Source: Rhodovulum sp. MB263 (lineage in GTDB: Bacteria; Pseudomonadota; Alphaproteobacteria; Rhodobacterales; Rhodobacteraceae). From it: 64,000 nt of DNA. Each line of letters opens with the position of its first letter. Position 1 is the stretch's first letter. The position numbers and the translations under genes are program-made. Location of the stretch: contig NZ_CP020384.1 of the NCBI RefSeq assembly GCF_002073975.1, forward strand, positions 1,612,001 through 1,676,000. Reading direction: 5' to 3'. Below, one piece after another: positions 31,207 through 39,329 of this stretch. The notes under the pieces are model-generated. The model worked only from the letters and a program-made list of their open reading frames with translations. It had not been told where the DNA came from and made no database searches.

Positions 31207-31245
31207 ATGCAGAGCGCGGTCGAGGCCATGGATCGCCGCACTTGA
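31183..31245 (+). pseudogene. Integrase C-terminal tip (island 1)
   Basis: The reading frame YGHHAPDHMQSAVEAMDRRT ends in TGA and matches the last residues of the integrase remnant at 16375-16950 (HHSPDHQRSAVEAMDRRK). Only the part containing the catalytic tyrosine is left. It shows that island 1 once carried its own related integrase, lost by the same deletion that removed the 5' end of gajA. Confidence 0.75.
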
Positions 31246-31250
31246 GCTTC

Positions 31251-31272
31251 AATCCGCACCGAAACCGCACCG
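31251..31272. repeat. Tandem 11-bp repeat, putative integrase arm sites (right)
   Basis: AATCCGCACCG followed by AAACCGCACCG, the same tandem unit as at 17161-17182, lies 48 bp before the second att core. It is the counterpart arm of the integrated island. Confidence 0.6.
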
Positions 31273-31320
31273 AAGGCGAATTCACAAGAGGAGAAGTGAG
31301 GCGTAACTATCTGATTTTTC

Positions 31321-31368
31321 TGGCGCACCCGAGAGGATTCGAACCTCTGGCCTCTGCCTTCGGAGGGC
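31321..31368 (-). repeat. att copy 2: 3' portion of tRNA-Arg
   Basis: 48 bp identical to the CCA-T-arm-anticodon part of tRNA-Arg(CCG), diverging after the anticodon stem. As at copy 1 it is preceded by GTAACTATCTGATTTTT. It separates island 1 from island 2. Confidence 0.9.
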
Positions 31369-32035
31369 CTGCCGGGGGTGTATGTACATGTATTATTCCC
31401 TATACGTTCTTGAAATGATGCCGTTTCCCGCAGTCTCGACCCGTGTAAACGGGACTTCATCAGGACTGCTCATACGTATCTAGGGCATGTGGGCGACCGG
31501 CGACGGCAAAGCTCAATCCCTTCCCCAACGCGCGTCTCGTTGGCTATCTCCCTTGCGGGTCCCGAGCTGGAGTTTGGCGATTGCTGCCTAACCCTGCAGA
31601 GGATGAACAACCTTCGGAGATTTCACACCTAGCCCCACGGCTGGGACCCCGCCGTATGCCCGATACCGATAACCGCCGCTCACACAGGGCAGGCCGAGGG
31701 ACCGAACCGTCCAAAGCGGCTGCGCTGCCCCTCCGGGTCGACTGGCGGTCGCGGGTAGGGCGGGAGCAGACCTTCGCTGCGCCCTGGACAACCGGCAGCG
31801 AAGTATGCGCGAAGCGGTCTTTGAAAATTGAGGCATTACCCGGGAGGGGCGGATCAGTGTCAGGTGCGACTATTCAGTCGTAAGCAGGATCTCCTCTTGA
31901 CGCCTAGAGGAAACGAAAGTCCACTGATCACATAGAGTCGACAAGCGAAAAAAGTCGCTAGAGGCATGAACAATGCTAGATCAGATCTCGCAGTCGAATC
32001 TTCCAAAATGATCTCGACAATGAAAGTGGAATTTT
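31369..32035. other. Gene-poor region at the start of island 2
   Basis: About 670 bp. One plus-strand open frame (31581-31883) is low-complexity, with no domain or ribosome site. The last 150 bp turn AT-rich and should hold the promoter of the following gene. I find no RNA gene or clear repeat. Confidence 0.4.
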
Positions 32036-32785
32036 GTGAGCTTGCTTATGTCTGACGCGCACGCAGCGTTGATTAGGAGTGCCTCGGGAACCCTAACGAA
32101 ATTGACCAAAGTCAGATGCGTAAAAACGTTCACGCTGCCCCCAACCTGCAGGGCAGGTAATATATTCTCATGGCCAAACACAAAATTTCTTAATGAATCA
32201 GAGACAATGTTGCTTAAGGATCGCGGTGTTCGCTTGCAGGACCATTTCGTAAAGTCATTCGATGTTCCGTACAGCACGTATGAAAAAATGACAAAGGTGT
32301 ATTGTGCCGGTACTGAGTTGATGGAGAAGTCGCGGGTCCTGTTAGATGTATTTAAGATAACCTGTGGCGGTAAGCGCATTGCCTCAATTACGGCAGCTTG
32401 GGACACGGAGGAGAGCCCGAATCGCATCCCCCCTAAATCCTCATCGGATGCTCATGCCATTAGAGAATTTTCAAAACACCGGGACAGCTTCTTTGTCTTT
32501 CGAATGGAGGGTGAAGAGTATGACATCAAGTTGCGAGCATTTGCGCTCCCAATTGTTATGGAGGAATCTCCTGAGGTCAGGTGCCATGAGATTATCGAAG
32601 GGGATATTCGCCTATTCTCTGGGAAAAAAGTGGATAGTAGGGGCAGGAAAAACAGAAATGTTGTCTTTGATGTGCATGCGGGTTATTTGGAGGAAGTGAT
32701 TGACCAGACAAACGATGCAATTGAAAAATTTTTAGGGCGACCGGACATCTCTGGAGAGATAAATCAACTCTATCAAGTCAAGTGA
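32036..32785 (+). CDS. Orphan accessory protein, unknown
   Basis: About 249 residues, no membrane segment or signal peptide, mixed alpha/beta in character with a charged C-terminus (YLEEVIDQTNDAIEKFLGRPDISGEINQLY). Codons and base composition are clearly AT-richer than the chromosome, pointing to recent transfer. I recognise no family. GTG at 32036 has a purine-rich site upstream; ATG at 32048 (MSDAHAALIRS) is the alternative. It stands alone upstream of an IS5 insertion in a defence-rich stack. Confidence 0.55.
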   Translation: MSLLMSDAHAALIRSASGTLTKLTKVRCVKTFTLPPTCRAGNIFSWPNTKFLNESETMLLKDRGVRLQDHFVKSFDVPYSTYEKMTKVYCAGTELMEKSRVLLDVFKITCGGKRIASITAAWDTEESPNRIPPKSSSDAHAIREFSKHRDSFFVFRMEGEEYDIKLRAFALPIVMEESPEVRCHEIIEGDIRLFSGKKVDSRGRKNRNVVFDVHAGYLEEVIDQTNDAIEKFLGRPDISGEINQLYQVK

Positions 32786-32999
32786 TCGCGATCTCTTTCT
32801 CTGGCTCCTTAGTTGACTTTTGCACTACGCATTTATGCGAATTTCTGTTGCGGCAATCATGTGGCCGGAAGGTCGGGCGGAGGCATTTCCGGATGCTGCC
32901 TTGAGAAGAGTTGAGGCCTTCCCTCACGCTTCCGACTGGCGATTTCTCTACTCGTGAACGGGAATTATTTGTGTATTCAAAAACGTTTGCGCTCAACTC

Positions 33000-34119
33000 G
33001 GCTCTGTTGCACAAAGCTCGTGGGCGATTCACCTCGTGAATCCAGCGTGATAGCTGGAGGGGATGAGCAGCCCATCCACCCCGACCTACAAGATCAAGAA
33101 CTGGCGGTCCTATAACGAAGCGCTCAAGCGCCGGGGCTCGCTGACGATCTGGTTCGATCCCGAGATGACGTGGGAGGCCAGGCCGACCGGCAAGCGCGGC
33201 CGGCAGCCCACCTACAGTGACGCGGCCATCCAGACCTGCCTGACGATGAAAGTCCTGTTTGGCATGGTCGACATTGGAGCGCCATTGGTCCGAGCGAAAA
33301 TGTCGACCCGGCAGACGACAGGCTTCGTCGAGAGCCTTCTGCAGTTGAGCGGGCTGGACTGGTCGGTGCCGGATTTCAGCACGCTGTCACGCCGCCAGAA
33401 GACCCTGAACGTGAACATTCCGTATCGGGGATCGGAGGGACCGCTGCACCTGCTGATCGACAATGAGGCACTGACCGCCATTGGTCCGAGGACAATGCCG
33501 AATGGCATCAAGGTCGAGGGTGAAGGCGAGTGGAATGCGCGCAAGCATGGCGGCGCCAAACGCCGCATCTGGCGCAAGGTTCACCTCGGGATCGATGAGA
33601 AAACACTGGAAATCCGGGCCGTCGAGTTCACCAGTAGCGATATTGGCGATGCCCCCATGCTGCGGAACTGCTCGACCAGATCCCGCTCGATCAGGAGATC
33701 GACAGTGTCACCGCAGATGGTGCCTACGACACGCGCAAGTGTCACGACACCATTGCCGACCGGGGCGCCCACGCCGTCATTCCTCCGCGAAAAAATGCCA
33801 AACCCTGGAAGCCTGGCAGCGCAGGCGCGATTGCCCGCAACGAGGCGCTGCGCGCATCGAAACGCCTGGGCCGGAAGATCTGGCGGAAGTGGAGTGGCTA
33901 CCATCGCAGAAGTCGGGCCGAAACCAAGATGCACTGCATGAAGCTGTTGGGCCAACGCCTCATGGCGCGGGAGCCTGACCGGCAGGTTGCCGAGCTTCAG
34001 GTTCGTGTCGCCGTCATGAACGGCTTCACCGCGCTCGGCATACCCGTGACCGAGGCCGTGGCATAAGTGTGTCCGGGAAAGGGGTAGCTCCGTCGTCAGC
34101 GGCTTTGTGCAACAGAGCC
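33000..34119 (+). mobile_element. IS5-family insertion sequence (copy A)
   Basis: Bounded by inverted repeats GGCTCTGTTGCACAAAGC at 33000 and GGCTTTGTGCAACAGAGCC ending at 34119. It carries one transposase, which is frameshifted. The right end is inserted inside a second copy of the same IS in opposite orientation (34120-34366), while the left flank is unrelated DNA. So a deletion accompanied or followed insertion. Confidence 0.85.
33063..34066 (+). pseudogene. IS5-family transposase, frameshifted
   Basis: Starts MSSPSTPTYKIKNWRSYNEALKRRGSLTIWFDPEMTWEARPTGKRGRQPTYSD. The catalytic core is present, but the frame breaks after GDAPML near 33660, where one C appears lost. The other frame continues ELLDQIPLDQEI, YDTRKCHDTIADRGAHAVIPPRKNAKPW and YHRRSRAETKMHCMKLLG, to the end VTEAVA at 34066. 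Two extra segments of about 12 residues (after GM near residue 68 and after LLID near residue 135) interrupt the usual sequence and hold short palindromic DNA. Probably inactive. Confidence 0.8.
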
Positions 34120-34366
34120 TCGTCAGGCAGGTCTGGATGGCCGCGTCACTGTAGGTGGGCTGCCGGCCGCGCTTGCCGGTCGGCCTGGCCTCCCACGTCA
34201 TCTCGGGATCGAACCAGATCGTCAGCGAGCTCCGGCGCTTGAGCGCTTCGTTATAGGACCGCCAGTTCTTGATCTTGTAGGTCGGGGTGGATGGTCTGCT
34301 CATCCCCTCCAGCTATCACGCTGGATTCACAAGGTGAATCGCCCACGAGCTTTGTGCAACAGAGCC
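34120..34366 (-). mobile_element. Truncated second IS5 copy (copy B)
   Basis: Minus-strand left end of a sister IS. The terminal repeat is GGCTCTGTTGCACAAAGC at 34366-34349, followed by the transposase start MSRPSTPTYKIKNWRSYNEAL and on to AIQTCLT, where copy A cuts in. The remainder of copy B is nowhere in the window. Confidence 0.8.
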
Positions 34367-34420
34367 GTGACTGCCACCCAAGGTGGATTATACCACGTTG
34401 GGGCTAGACAATTGCGCCTC

Positions 34421-35278
34421 TTAATTTTCTAACGATTTACGATCAAGCACAACGCGCGCCCGGAAAAGATCAGGGTGCGCGGCCCTATACAGTTCTGAAA
34501 ATTTCCCATCAGAGGTCTGCTCGTGAATCATTTCTACCACGAACCGAATCAAAGAATCGAAATCCATCTCCTTTAGATCAAATGCGTTCTCGGCATTGCT
34601 GCTCACCACAAGAACCAGGGGGCAGTCGGTATCGGTGCAGACGAGAAGAGAAGAGCGGATCTGTTGCCTTTGCTCTTCTCGTACAAATATGTATCCGAAT
34701 GTTGGCTCCCTCGTGTCATTCACATAGTAAAACTGGCTTTGGGGGTTATCTAATAGCTTTACCGCCTCGTATTTCTCACTCCGATAATAATCAGGATCTG
34801 CCTCCCGATTGGTAATGCTGCGGTTGCGAGACTGAAGGGCGCTATCGGTATAGGCGACCATAGTTGGGAACTCTTTATCGGAAAACACACAGATCTCAAA
34901 ATGCGTACCACTTGCCCAGTCTGGAATTCGAGATCTTAAAAAATTTAGGATTGAACGAATCATTTCAACTCTCCTTCCGATATCGGTCTGATTTGGATTT
35001 GATGAAACTCTCGCTTTTTCGGCGGCAAGTTCTTTTAATGAGGAAATTGGGAGCCTATCACCCTCAAGAAACCTTCGACGACTAATATCCAAGAAGACCT
35101 TTCCGGCGGTTGAAATGAAAAGTAATGTTATGAGGGAGGTTGCTCCGGAGACCCAACTCGTATTGCCCTCAGCAACTTTAATGATGAGGTAAGCCTCAGT
35201 TGCTGTGAGAACCACAACAACACTGATGAATACAATAAAGATAGAATTCACTTTCCAGCGATTAAGCATTGATTGCAC
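34421..35278 (-). CDS. Two-TM membrane protein with GAF-like cytoplasmic domain
   Basis: 285 residues. Two N-terminal membrane helices (IFIVFISVVVVLTATEAYLII and ATSLITLLFISTAGKVFL) are followed by a linker and, from about residue 105, a GAF-like domain. Its pattern runs FEICVFSDKEFPTMVAYTD, then YEAVKLLDNPQSQFYYVND, and IRSSLLVCTDTDCPLVLVVSSNAENAFDLKEMDFDSLIRFVVEMI. GAF folds often bind nucleotides. Its start overlaps the end of the kinase-like gene, so the two are translationally coupled. AT-rich and foreign to the chromosome. The layout suggests a membrane sensor or effector controlled by a small molecule made or consumed by the kinase; that is inference. Confidence 0.65.
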   Translation of the reverse strand: MQSMLNRWKVNSIFIVFISVVVVLTATEAYLIIKVAEGNTSWVSGATSLITLLFISTAGKVFLDISRRRFLEGDRLPISSLKELAAEKARVSSNPNQTDIGRRVEMIRSILNFLRSRIPDWASGTHFEICVFSDKEFPTMVAYTDSALQSRNRSITNREADPDYYRSEKYEAVKLLDNPQSQFYYVNDTREPTFGYIFVREEQRQQIRSSLLVCTDTDCPLVLVVSSNAENAFDLKEMDFDSLIRFVVEMIHEQTSDGKFSELYRAAHPDLFRARVVLDRKSLEN

Positions 35279-35828
35279 CCCTCATGAATGCCCTGCACTC
35301 ATCCAGACTTAAACGACTTGTATCCAGATCAATGAATGAAAGTGGGGCGGATTGCCGCCATTCCCTATATAGATCCAGCTGAAGATCTATCGTGTCCAAT
35401 ATGAGTTTTCCCTCGCCGCGCTTGCAAAGCCTTTCCCTGAGTGCATCACGAGGCGCGGAGAAAAAGAATACCCGATCAGGTTGCGGAAACTTTCTCTTAA
35501 CCCTACTATACAGCTTGAAAAGCTCTAGAATTTGCTCGTCGTTCAGAAGACCTATCAGGTGGAAGAGGCGGCAAAAAACATGAAAATCCTCATCGACGCT
35601 ACGGTCAATCACAACGAGGGAAGTACCCTTGATAGCACATAGGCTTTCCAAGCGCGAAACCATTATGCCCTTTTGAATTTGAAAGGAATAGGACTGAAAA
35701 GTCGTGGTGTTTGGCATCGGTGATGAATTTGCATACCGCTCGCGTATTATTGAGAATCCAACATCATGTAAGACGTTTGCAGCGGTGCTTTTGCCACTGC
35801 CAGTTGGCCCCGAGAGCTGCACGATCAT
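35262..35828 (-). CDS. Deoxynucleoside-kinase-like P-loop protein
   Basis: About 188 residues from MIVQLSGPTGSGKST (Walker A at residues 6-14). Further deoxynucleoside-kinase-like features are QSYSFQIQKGIMVSRLESL, VVIDRSVDEDFHVFCRLFHLIGLL (DRS motif), PDRVFFFSAPRDALRERLCKRGEGKLI (lid-like arginines) and LQLDLYREWR. Such enzymes phosphorylate deoxynucleosides. The substrate here is unknown, and the sequence is divergent. The frame is open further upstream, but family similarity starts at this ATG. It overlaps the membrane-protein gene by 17 bp in one operon. Confidence 0.65.
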   Translation of the reverse strand: MIVQLSGPTGSGKSTAANVLHDVGFSIIRERYANSSPMPNTTTFQSYSFQIQKGIMVSRLESLCAIKGTSLVVIDRSVDEDFHVFCRLFHLIGLLNDEQILELFKLYSRVKRKFPQPDRVFFFSAPRDALRERLCKRGEGKLILDTIDLQLDLYREWRQSAPLSFIDLDTSRLSLDECRAFMRGAINA

Positions 35829-36237
35829 GATTCCATGGAACCCTTCAACTGTTTCATGCCTGCGACCGACTTTTAATATTGGCCTGCACTCATTCCGAGT
35901 GCCTTGTGAAGGCAACGCACATTAGCTTGAAAAAATTCGAGCGGATCCCATCAGGCTGCATCACCACGGCTCTTGCGTCAAAGTTTTTAGTGGCTTCTCT
36001 GCAACCTGTGTCCGCTCTCCATTTCTTGTCGTAAAGCGTACAACACATTTCAGCTTCGCTCAAAGAGCCTTGGCCGGTCAAACAGCTGCTCTGATCAATC
36101 GAGAGTTCGATCGGAGAAAAGGCGCCAGTGCCGGGAGGGGGCGGTGCAGGAGGGTCCGGTTCTGGGAAGTTCGGCCGATGGCTGGGAACGGTCTTGAACG
36201 GCATCTCTCCGCCCTTATGTCCCACACAGCCGCCCGG
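35829..36237. other. Region upstream of the kinase operon, no clear gene
   Basis: About 410 bp. The AT-rich part next to 35828 should hold the promoter of the kinase operon. Beyond about 36100 the DNA turns GC-rich like the phage remnant. The open frames here are proline/arginine-rich and give no recognisable domain. Confidence 0.4.
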
Positions 36238-36471
36238 TCAGCGCGACCAGCTCCCGCTCCTCCGCAGCGGTATGCTGCACCCGTAGCTCGCGGCGATCCG
36301 CCGGAACCGCAGGACATACTGACAGCGGAAGCCCGGATCCGGCGGCAACCAGTCGAGCGGCCTGCGCGCGCCTTTCGAGCGGTCCGCCGACGCGCTGACG
36401 GGCAGCAGGTTGACCGGATCGCGGGCGCCCCCAAGATCCGGTTGAACGCCGACCGGGCCGGGGGAACTCAT
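36238..36471 (-). pseudogene. HNH-type (DUF1524-like) nuclease C-terminal remnant
   Basis: The 77-residue frame contains GGARDPVNLLPVSASADRSKGARRPLDWLPPDPGFRCQYVLRFRRIAASYG. This resembles the end of HNH/DUF1524 nucleases, where an asparagine-leucine-valine strand is followed by N-x-SKG-x-x-P-x-x-WLPP and an aromatic helix. The catalytic HNH start is missing, and one key asparagine is Asp (SADRSKG). It overlaps the methylase remnant. Probably phage debris. Confidence 0.4.
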
Positions 36472-37169
36472 ACGAGGCCCACCCTGACCTCGCTATTGGC
36501 GATGATCAACTCCCGCGCGGCGGTCGCGCCGCTCTTCGAGACCGAGTAAGTCAGCCGCACCTCCTCGATCCGGAGGGCGCCGAACAGCGCGCGGATCTCG
36601 GGCCGGTCATTGATCGACAACACGAAGGCGCCCTTGATCCGGCCGAGGCGCTCGGCCAGCTCGGCGAACTGGTCGCGGTCGAAGAGCCCCTTGCCGTAAT
36701 CGTCCTCGCTGCCCCAATAGGGCGGATCGAGATAGAACAGCGCCTGCGGGCCGTCATAGCGGGCCAGCACCTCCTGCCAGGGCAGGTTCTCGAAGATCAC
36801 GCCATCGAGCCGGTCATGGGCGGCGTCCAGCAGCGGGCCGATCTTGGCCAGGCTAAACCGGGCGCTCTGGTCGGGCGCCACGCCGAAGACCCCGCCGAGC
36901 TGGCCGCCGAAGGCCAGCCGCTGCAGATAGAGGAAGCGCGCGGCACGTTCCAGATCGGTCAGCGTGGCCGGATCGCAGGACCGGAGCCGCTCGAACTCGC
37001 GGCGCGAGGTGATCTGGAAGCGCATCACCTCCATCAGCTGGGGATAATGGCGCTGCAACACGCGGAAGAGATTGGTGATCTCGCCGCTCAGATCGTTCGC
37101 GACCTCCCATTTCGTAGTCCTCCTGTTCGTCGAAATCCTACCGGACTTCGCGCATCGTTGGAGGACCAC
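36468..37169 (-). pseudogene. Phage Dam-type DNA adenine methylase, N-terminally truncated
   Basis: D12-class N6-adenine methyltransferase with the catalytic DPPYWGSEDDYGKG motif, helical specificity region (FQITSRREFERLRSCDPATLTDLERAARFLYLQR) and the end FVLSINDRPEIRALFG. The family start (KWAGGK-type motif and the SAM-binding FxGxG) is missing. Similarity begins at EVANDLSGEITNLFRVLQ, after 20 or so unrelated residues. So a deletion near 37110 removed about 70 residues and the SAM site. Inactive as it stands. Confidence 0.75.
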
Positions 37170-37508
37170 TTCAAAGGGGTTGGCTCACGTGTTTCTAATC
37201 GCCAAGTCGAAAAACGCCAGATCTGCTCCGCCGTGTTGAATGGCGACACCGCGCCTGACATCGCGATTGCCAAGTCCATGAGATAAGAATGATTCGGATA
37301 AGGGGGCCTTATACTTCGCACTCTTTACGCAACAAGGCCATTTCAATGGGGTGCAATCAGTGCGACCCGATTCGTACATCTCTGGGAATCAGAATTCCAG
37401 CAGAGACCGTGCACAGAAAAAAGTCTTGATTAAATTTTAACTTTAAGACAGCCTAGGCCAGTCATTAACCAGTAGAGCTTTGGAAGGAATCTATTTTTCA
37501 ACTCAGCA
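37170..37508 (+). other. Upstream region of the pore-forming protein gene
   Basis: About 340 bp without a gene. It is increasingly AT-rich toward the plus-strand gene (TTGATTAAATTTTAACTTTAAG near 37430), likely promoter DNA. The left part is debris from the methylase deletion. Confidence 0.4.
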
Positions 37509-37523
37509 ATGATTGGGAGCAAA

Positions 37524-38408
37524 ATGGGAATCGATGTCACCATTAACGCGGGCCCGGACGAACACACGTCGTCGGTAACCGCCACCGGATCCATTCAGCA
37601 CGTCATCACAGACGAGGAAAGGACAACCTTTAAAATTGGCGACGCCGCGCTTAAGACAGCTGTCGAGAAATATTTTGGCAAGAAGCCAAACGACGCTTAT
37701 GTGCGCTCCCCAACCCCGTGGAACGACCTTTATCAGTCATATTCGTGGCCGCAGGTGCAGACCGTGCTGGTGCCTGTCCGCTCCGAAATTTTGGGAATTA
37801 CGTCGCAACCAGTGATCGTCAAGGAGCAGACCTTCGAGAACAATTCGCAAGTCACGGGAACCTTTAACGTCGGCATTTCGGATGAGGTTTCGAACAGCGC
37901 CACCTCGAGCTGGAGCACGGGGGGCACTCTGTCCGTCAGCGAGGAAATCAAGGTGAAAGTGGGTTTTCTCGGAACAGGGGCAGAGTCGAAAACAACGCTC
38001 TCCTATTCTCAATCTTGGGGAGTCGGGGGCAGCCACAGCACTACCACTACTGTAGGCTCGACAGCGGGTGTGTCCGTGGAACTCGCGCCCGGTCAAGCCA
38101 TAATAGCGCGCCTGACGGCCAGTCGCGGGGTCATGAAGGTGCGCATCAGCTACGACGCTTACCTGATCGGTTCGGTCGCGGTGAACTATAACCCTACCTT
38201 CAATGGCCATCACTTCTATGGGCTCCCAGTGGGCAATGTAATGTCGGCGGGCGGGATTTCCAATTCCGTTAAATCGACCGAGAATCTGGAGATCGGATAT
38301 TATTCGAATTCGAAGGTTGAACTGGTCGATCCAAAATCGGGTTCCGTCAAATTTAGCTATGACCTCGTCAACGTCACGACCGGACCCTTGGCTGTTTCCT
38401 TGGCCTGA
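37524..38408 (+). CDS. Aerolysin-like beta-pore-forming protein
   Basis: About 294 residues, no signal peptide. The C-terminal two thirds are long alternating, Ser/Thr-rich beta strands of the aerolysin/ETX-MTX2 type: QTFENNSQVTGTFNVGISDEVSNSATSSWSTGGTLSVSEEIKVKV, then GAESKTTLSYSQSWGVGGSHSTTTTVGSTAGVSVELAPGQ. They include an amphipathic stretch that could form the pre-stem hairpin. The end (AVNYNPTFNGHHFYG) resembles the closing strands of the family. I use the second ATG because GGGAG lies 7 bp ahead; ATG 37509 is the alternative. A lone gene between phage and IS debris. Target membrane unknown. Confidence 0.6.
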   Translation: MGIDVTINAGPDEHTSSVTATGSIQHVITDEERTTFKIGDAALKTAVEKYFGKKPNDAYVRSPTPWNDLYQSYSWPQVQTVLVPVRSEILGITSQPVIVKEQTFENNSQVTGTFNVGISDEVSNSATSSWSTGGTLSVSEEIKVKVGFLGTGAESKTTLSYSQSWGVGGSHSTTTTVGSTAGVSVELAPGQAIIARLTASRGVMKVRISYDAYLIGSVAVNYNPTFNGHHFYGLPVGNVMSAGGISNSVKSTENLEIGYYSNSKVELVDPKSGSVKFSYDLVNVTTGPLAVSLA

Positions 38409-38738
38409 ATTGTGCCACCGTGTGTCATGTCCCTCGTGGCCGGGCCACGCGGCATCTCGGTTGGTGAATGCTGAGCTTTGCGCCGCATTCACCTGTGCTG
38501 CGGGGCATTCGCCCACAAGGCGCTGCTCTGGCGACCTCATCTGTAATTGCGGCCTATGATTTCCATTCATCCTGTCGCTTGCAAAACTTATTGGCAAGGA
38601 TTGGGCTTATTGCAAGTATCGGCATGAAGAAATCAGTTAGAGAATCCTGAAGCTTGGTTCGTCAGGCTCAGGACCCATTAATCGGCTTGCGCCGCCACTG
38701 GCGGCGTGATTCACGCTCTCCACCTATAGGGGGGCGTG
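38409..38738. other. Intergenic region with IS end
   Basis: 330 bp without a gene. From about 38660 the sequence looks like the terminal region of the following IS5-type remnant. Nothing else recognised. Confidence 0.4.
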
Positions 38739-38968
38739 ATGAGCAATCTTTTCTGGCTGAGCGACGAGCAGATGGCATGGCTCCAGCCGTTTGTCGGGAA
38801 AACAGTCCCCCGGACTGTTTTCTGATCCTCCAAACTCCCGAAGAGTCATGGCCGCCCATCGTGTCGATGATCAGCGGGTTTTGAGCGGGATAATATTCAT
38901 CAATCGCAATGGCTTACGCTGGCGGGATGCGCCGAAGGAGTACGGTCCGCATAAGACATGGTGTGGTT
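38739..38968 (+). pseudogene. IS5-family transposase N-terminal remnant with inserted hairpin
   Basis: MSNLFWLSDEQMAWLQPF is the start of a common IS5-type transposase. After a short insertion the protein continues in other frames as PKSHG and VDDQRVLSGIIFINRNGLRWRDAPKEYGPHKT, and is then lost. The insertion contains AAAACAGTCC-CCC-GGACTGTTTT (38799-38821), a perfect 10-bp hairpin, and introduces a stop. The rest of the transposase is deleted. Confidence 0.75.
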
Positions 38969-39044
38969 GCGGCGGTCGCTCTCCGGGGGCGAACGAGGTC
39001 CGGTATGTTGGCCGCGTGGATAAATGCCGTGAGGAGAACGACCT

Positions 39045-39329
39045 ATGGAAAACTATGCGGGTTTGGGCGTTTCGCTGAAAGAGATTTCGATCTGTGTTGT
39101 GGATCGTGATGGCAAGACGATCGCGCGCGGGGCTTGCCCTGCCGATCCTGAGGGTGTGGCAGGCTGGTTTCGAAACCGCTCGCTCATGCCGCGCCGGATT
39201 GTGCATGAGAGTGGGAACTTGTCGATTTGGCTGCAGCGCGGAATGACGCGGCTCGGGCTCGCGAGAGCCGGGCGACAGATTCCCTCGTGGGTGTCGGCGC
39301 AGCAGCTGTTGACGCAGGCTGCGTGGTGA
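39045..39329 (+). pseudogene. IS110-family transposase N-terminal fragment
   Basis: 94-residue frame MENYAGLGVSLKEISICVVDRDGKTIARG is the start of the RuvC-like DEDD domain of IS110 transposases (usual form AGIDVS; the key Asp here reads Gly). It continues through ESGNLSIWLQRGMTRLGL and stops early. The C-terminal domain is missing. The 260 bp that follow hold no gene. Confidence 0.65.

Noticed and set aside
31581-31883. 100-residue plus-strand frame
   Set aside because: Low-complexity, no ribosome site, no recognisable domain and no sign of selection that I can see.
35890-36225. 111-residue minus-strand frame with proline-rich start
   Set aside because: Spans a composition break between AT-rich operon DNA and GC-rich phage debris; no domain or coupling to neighbours.
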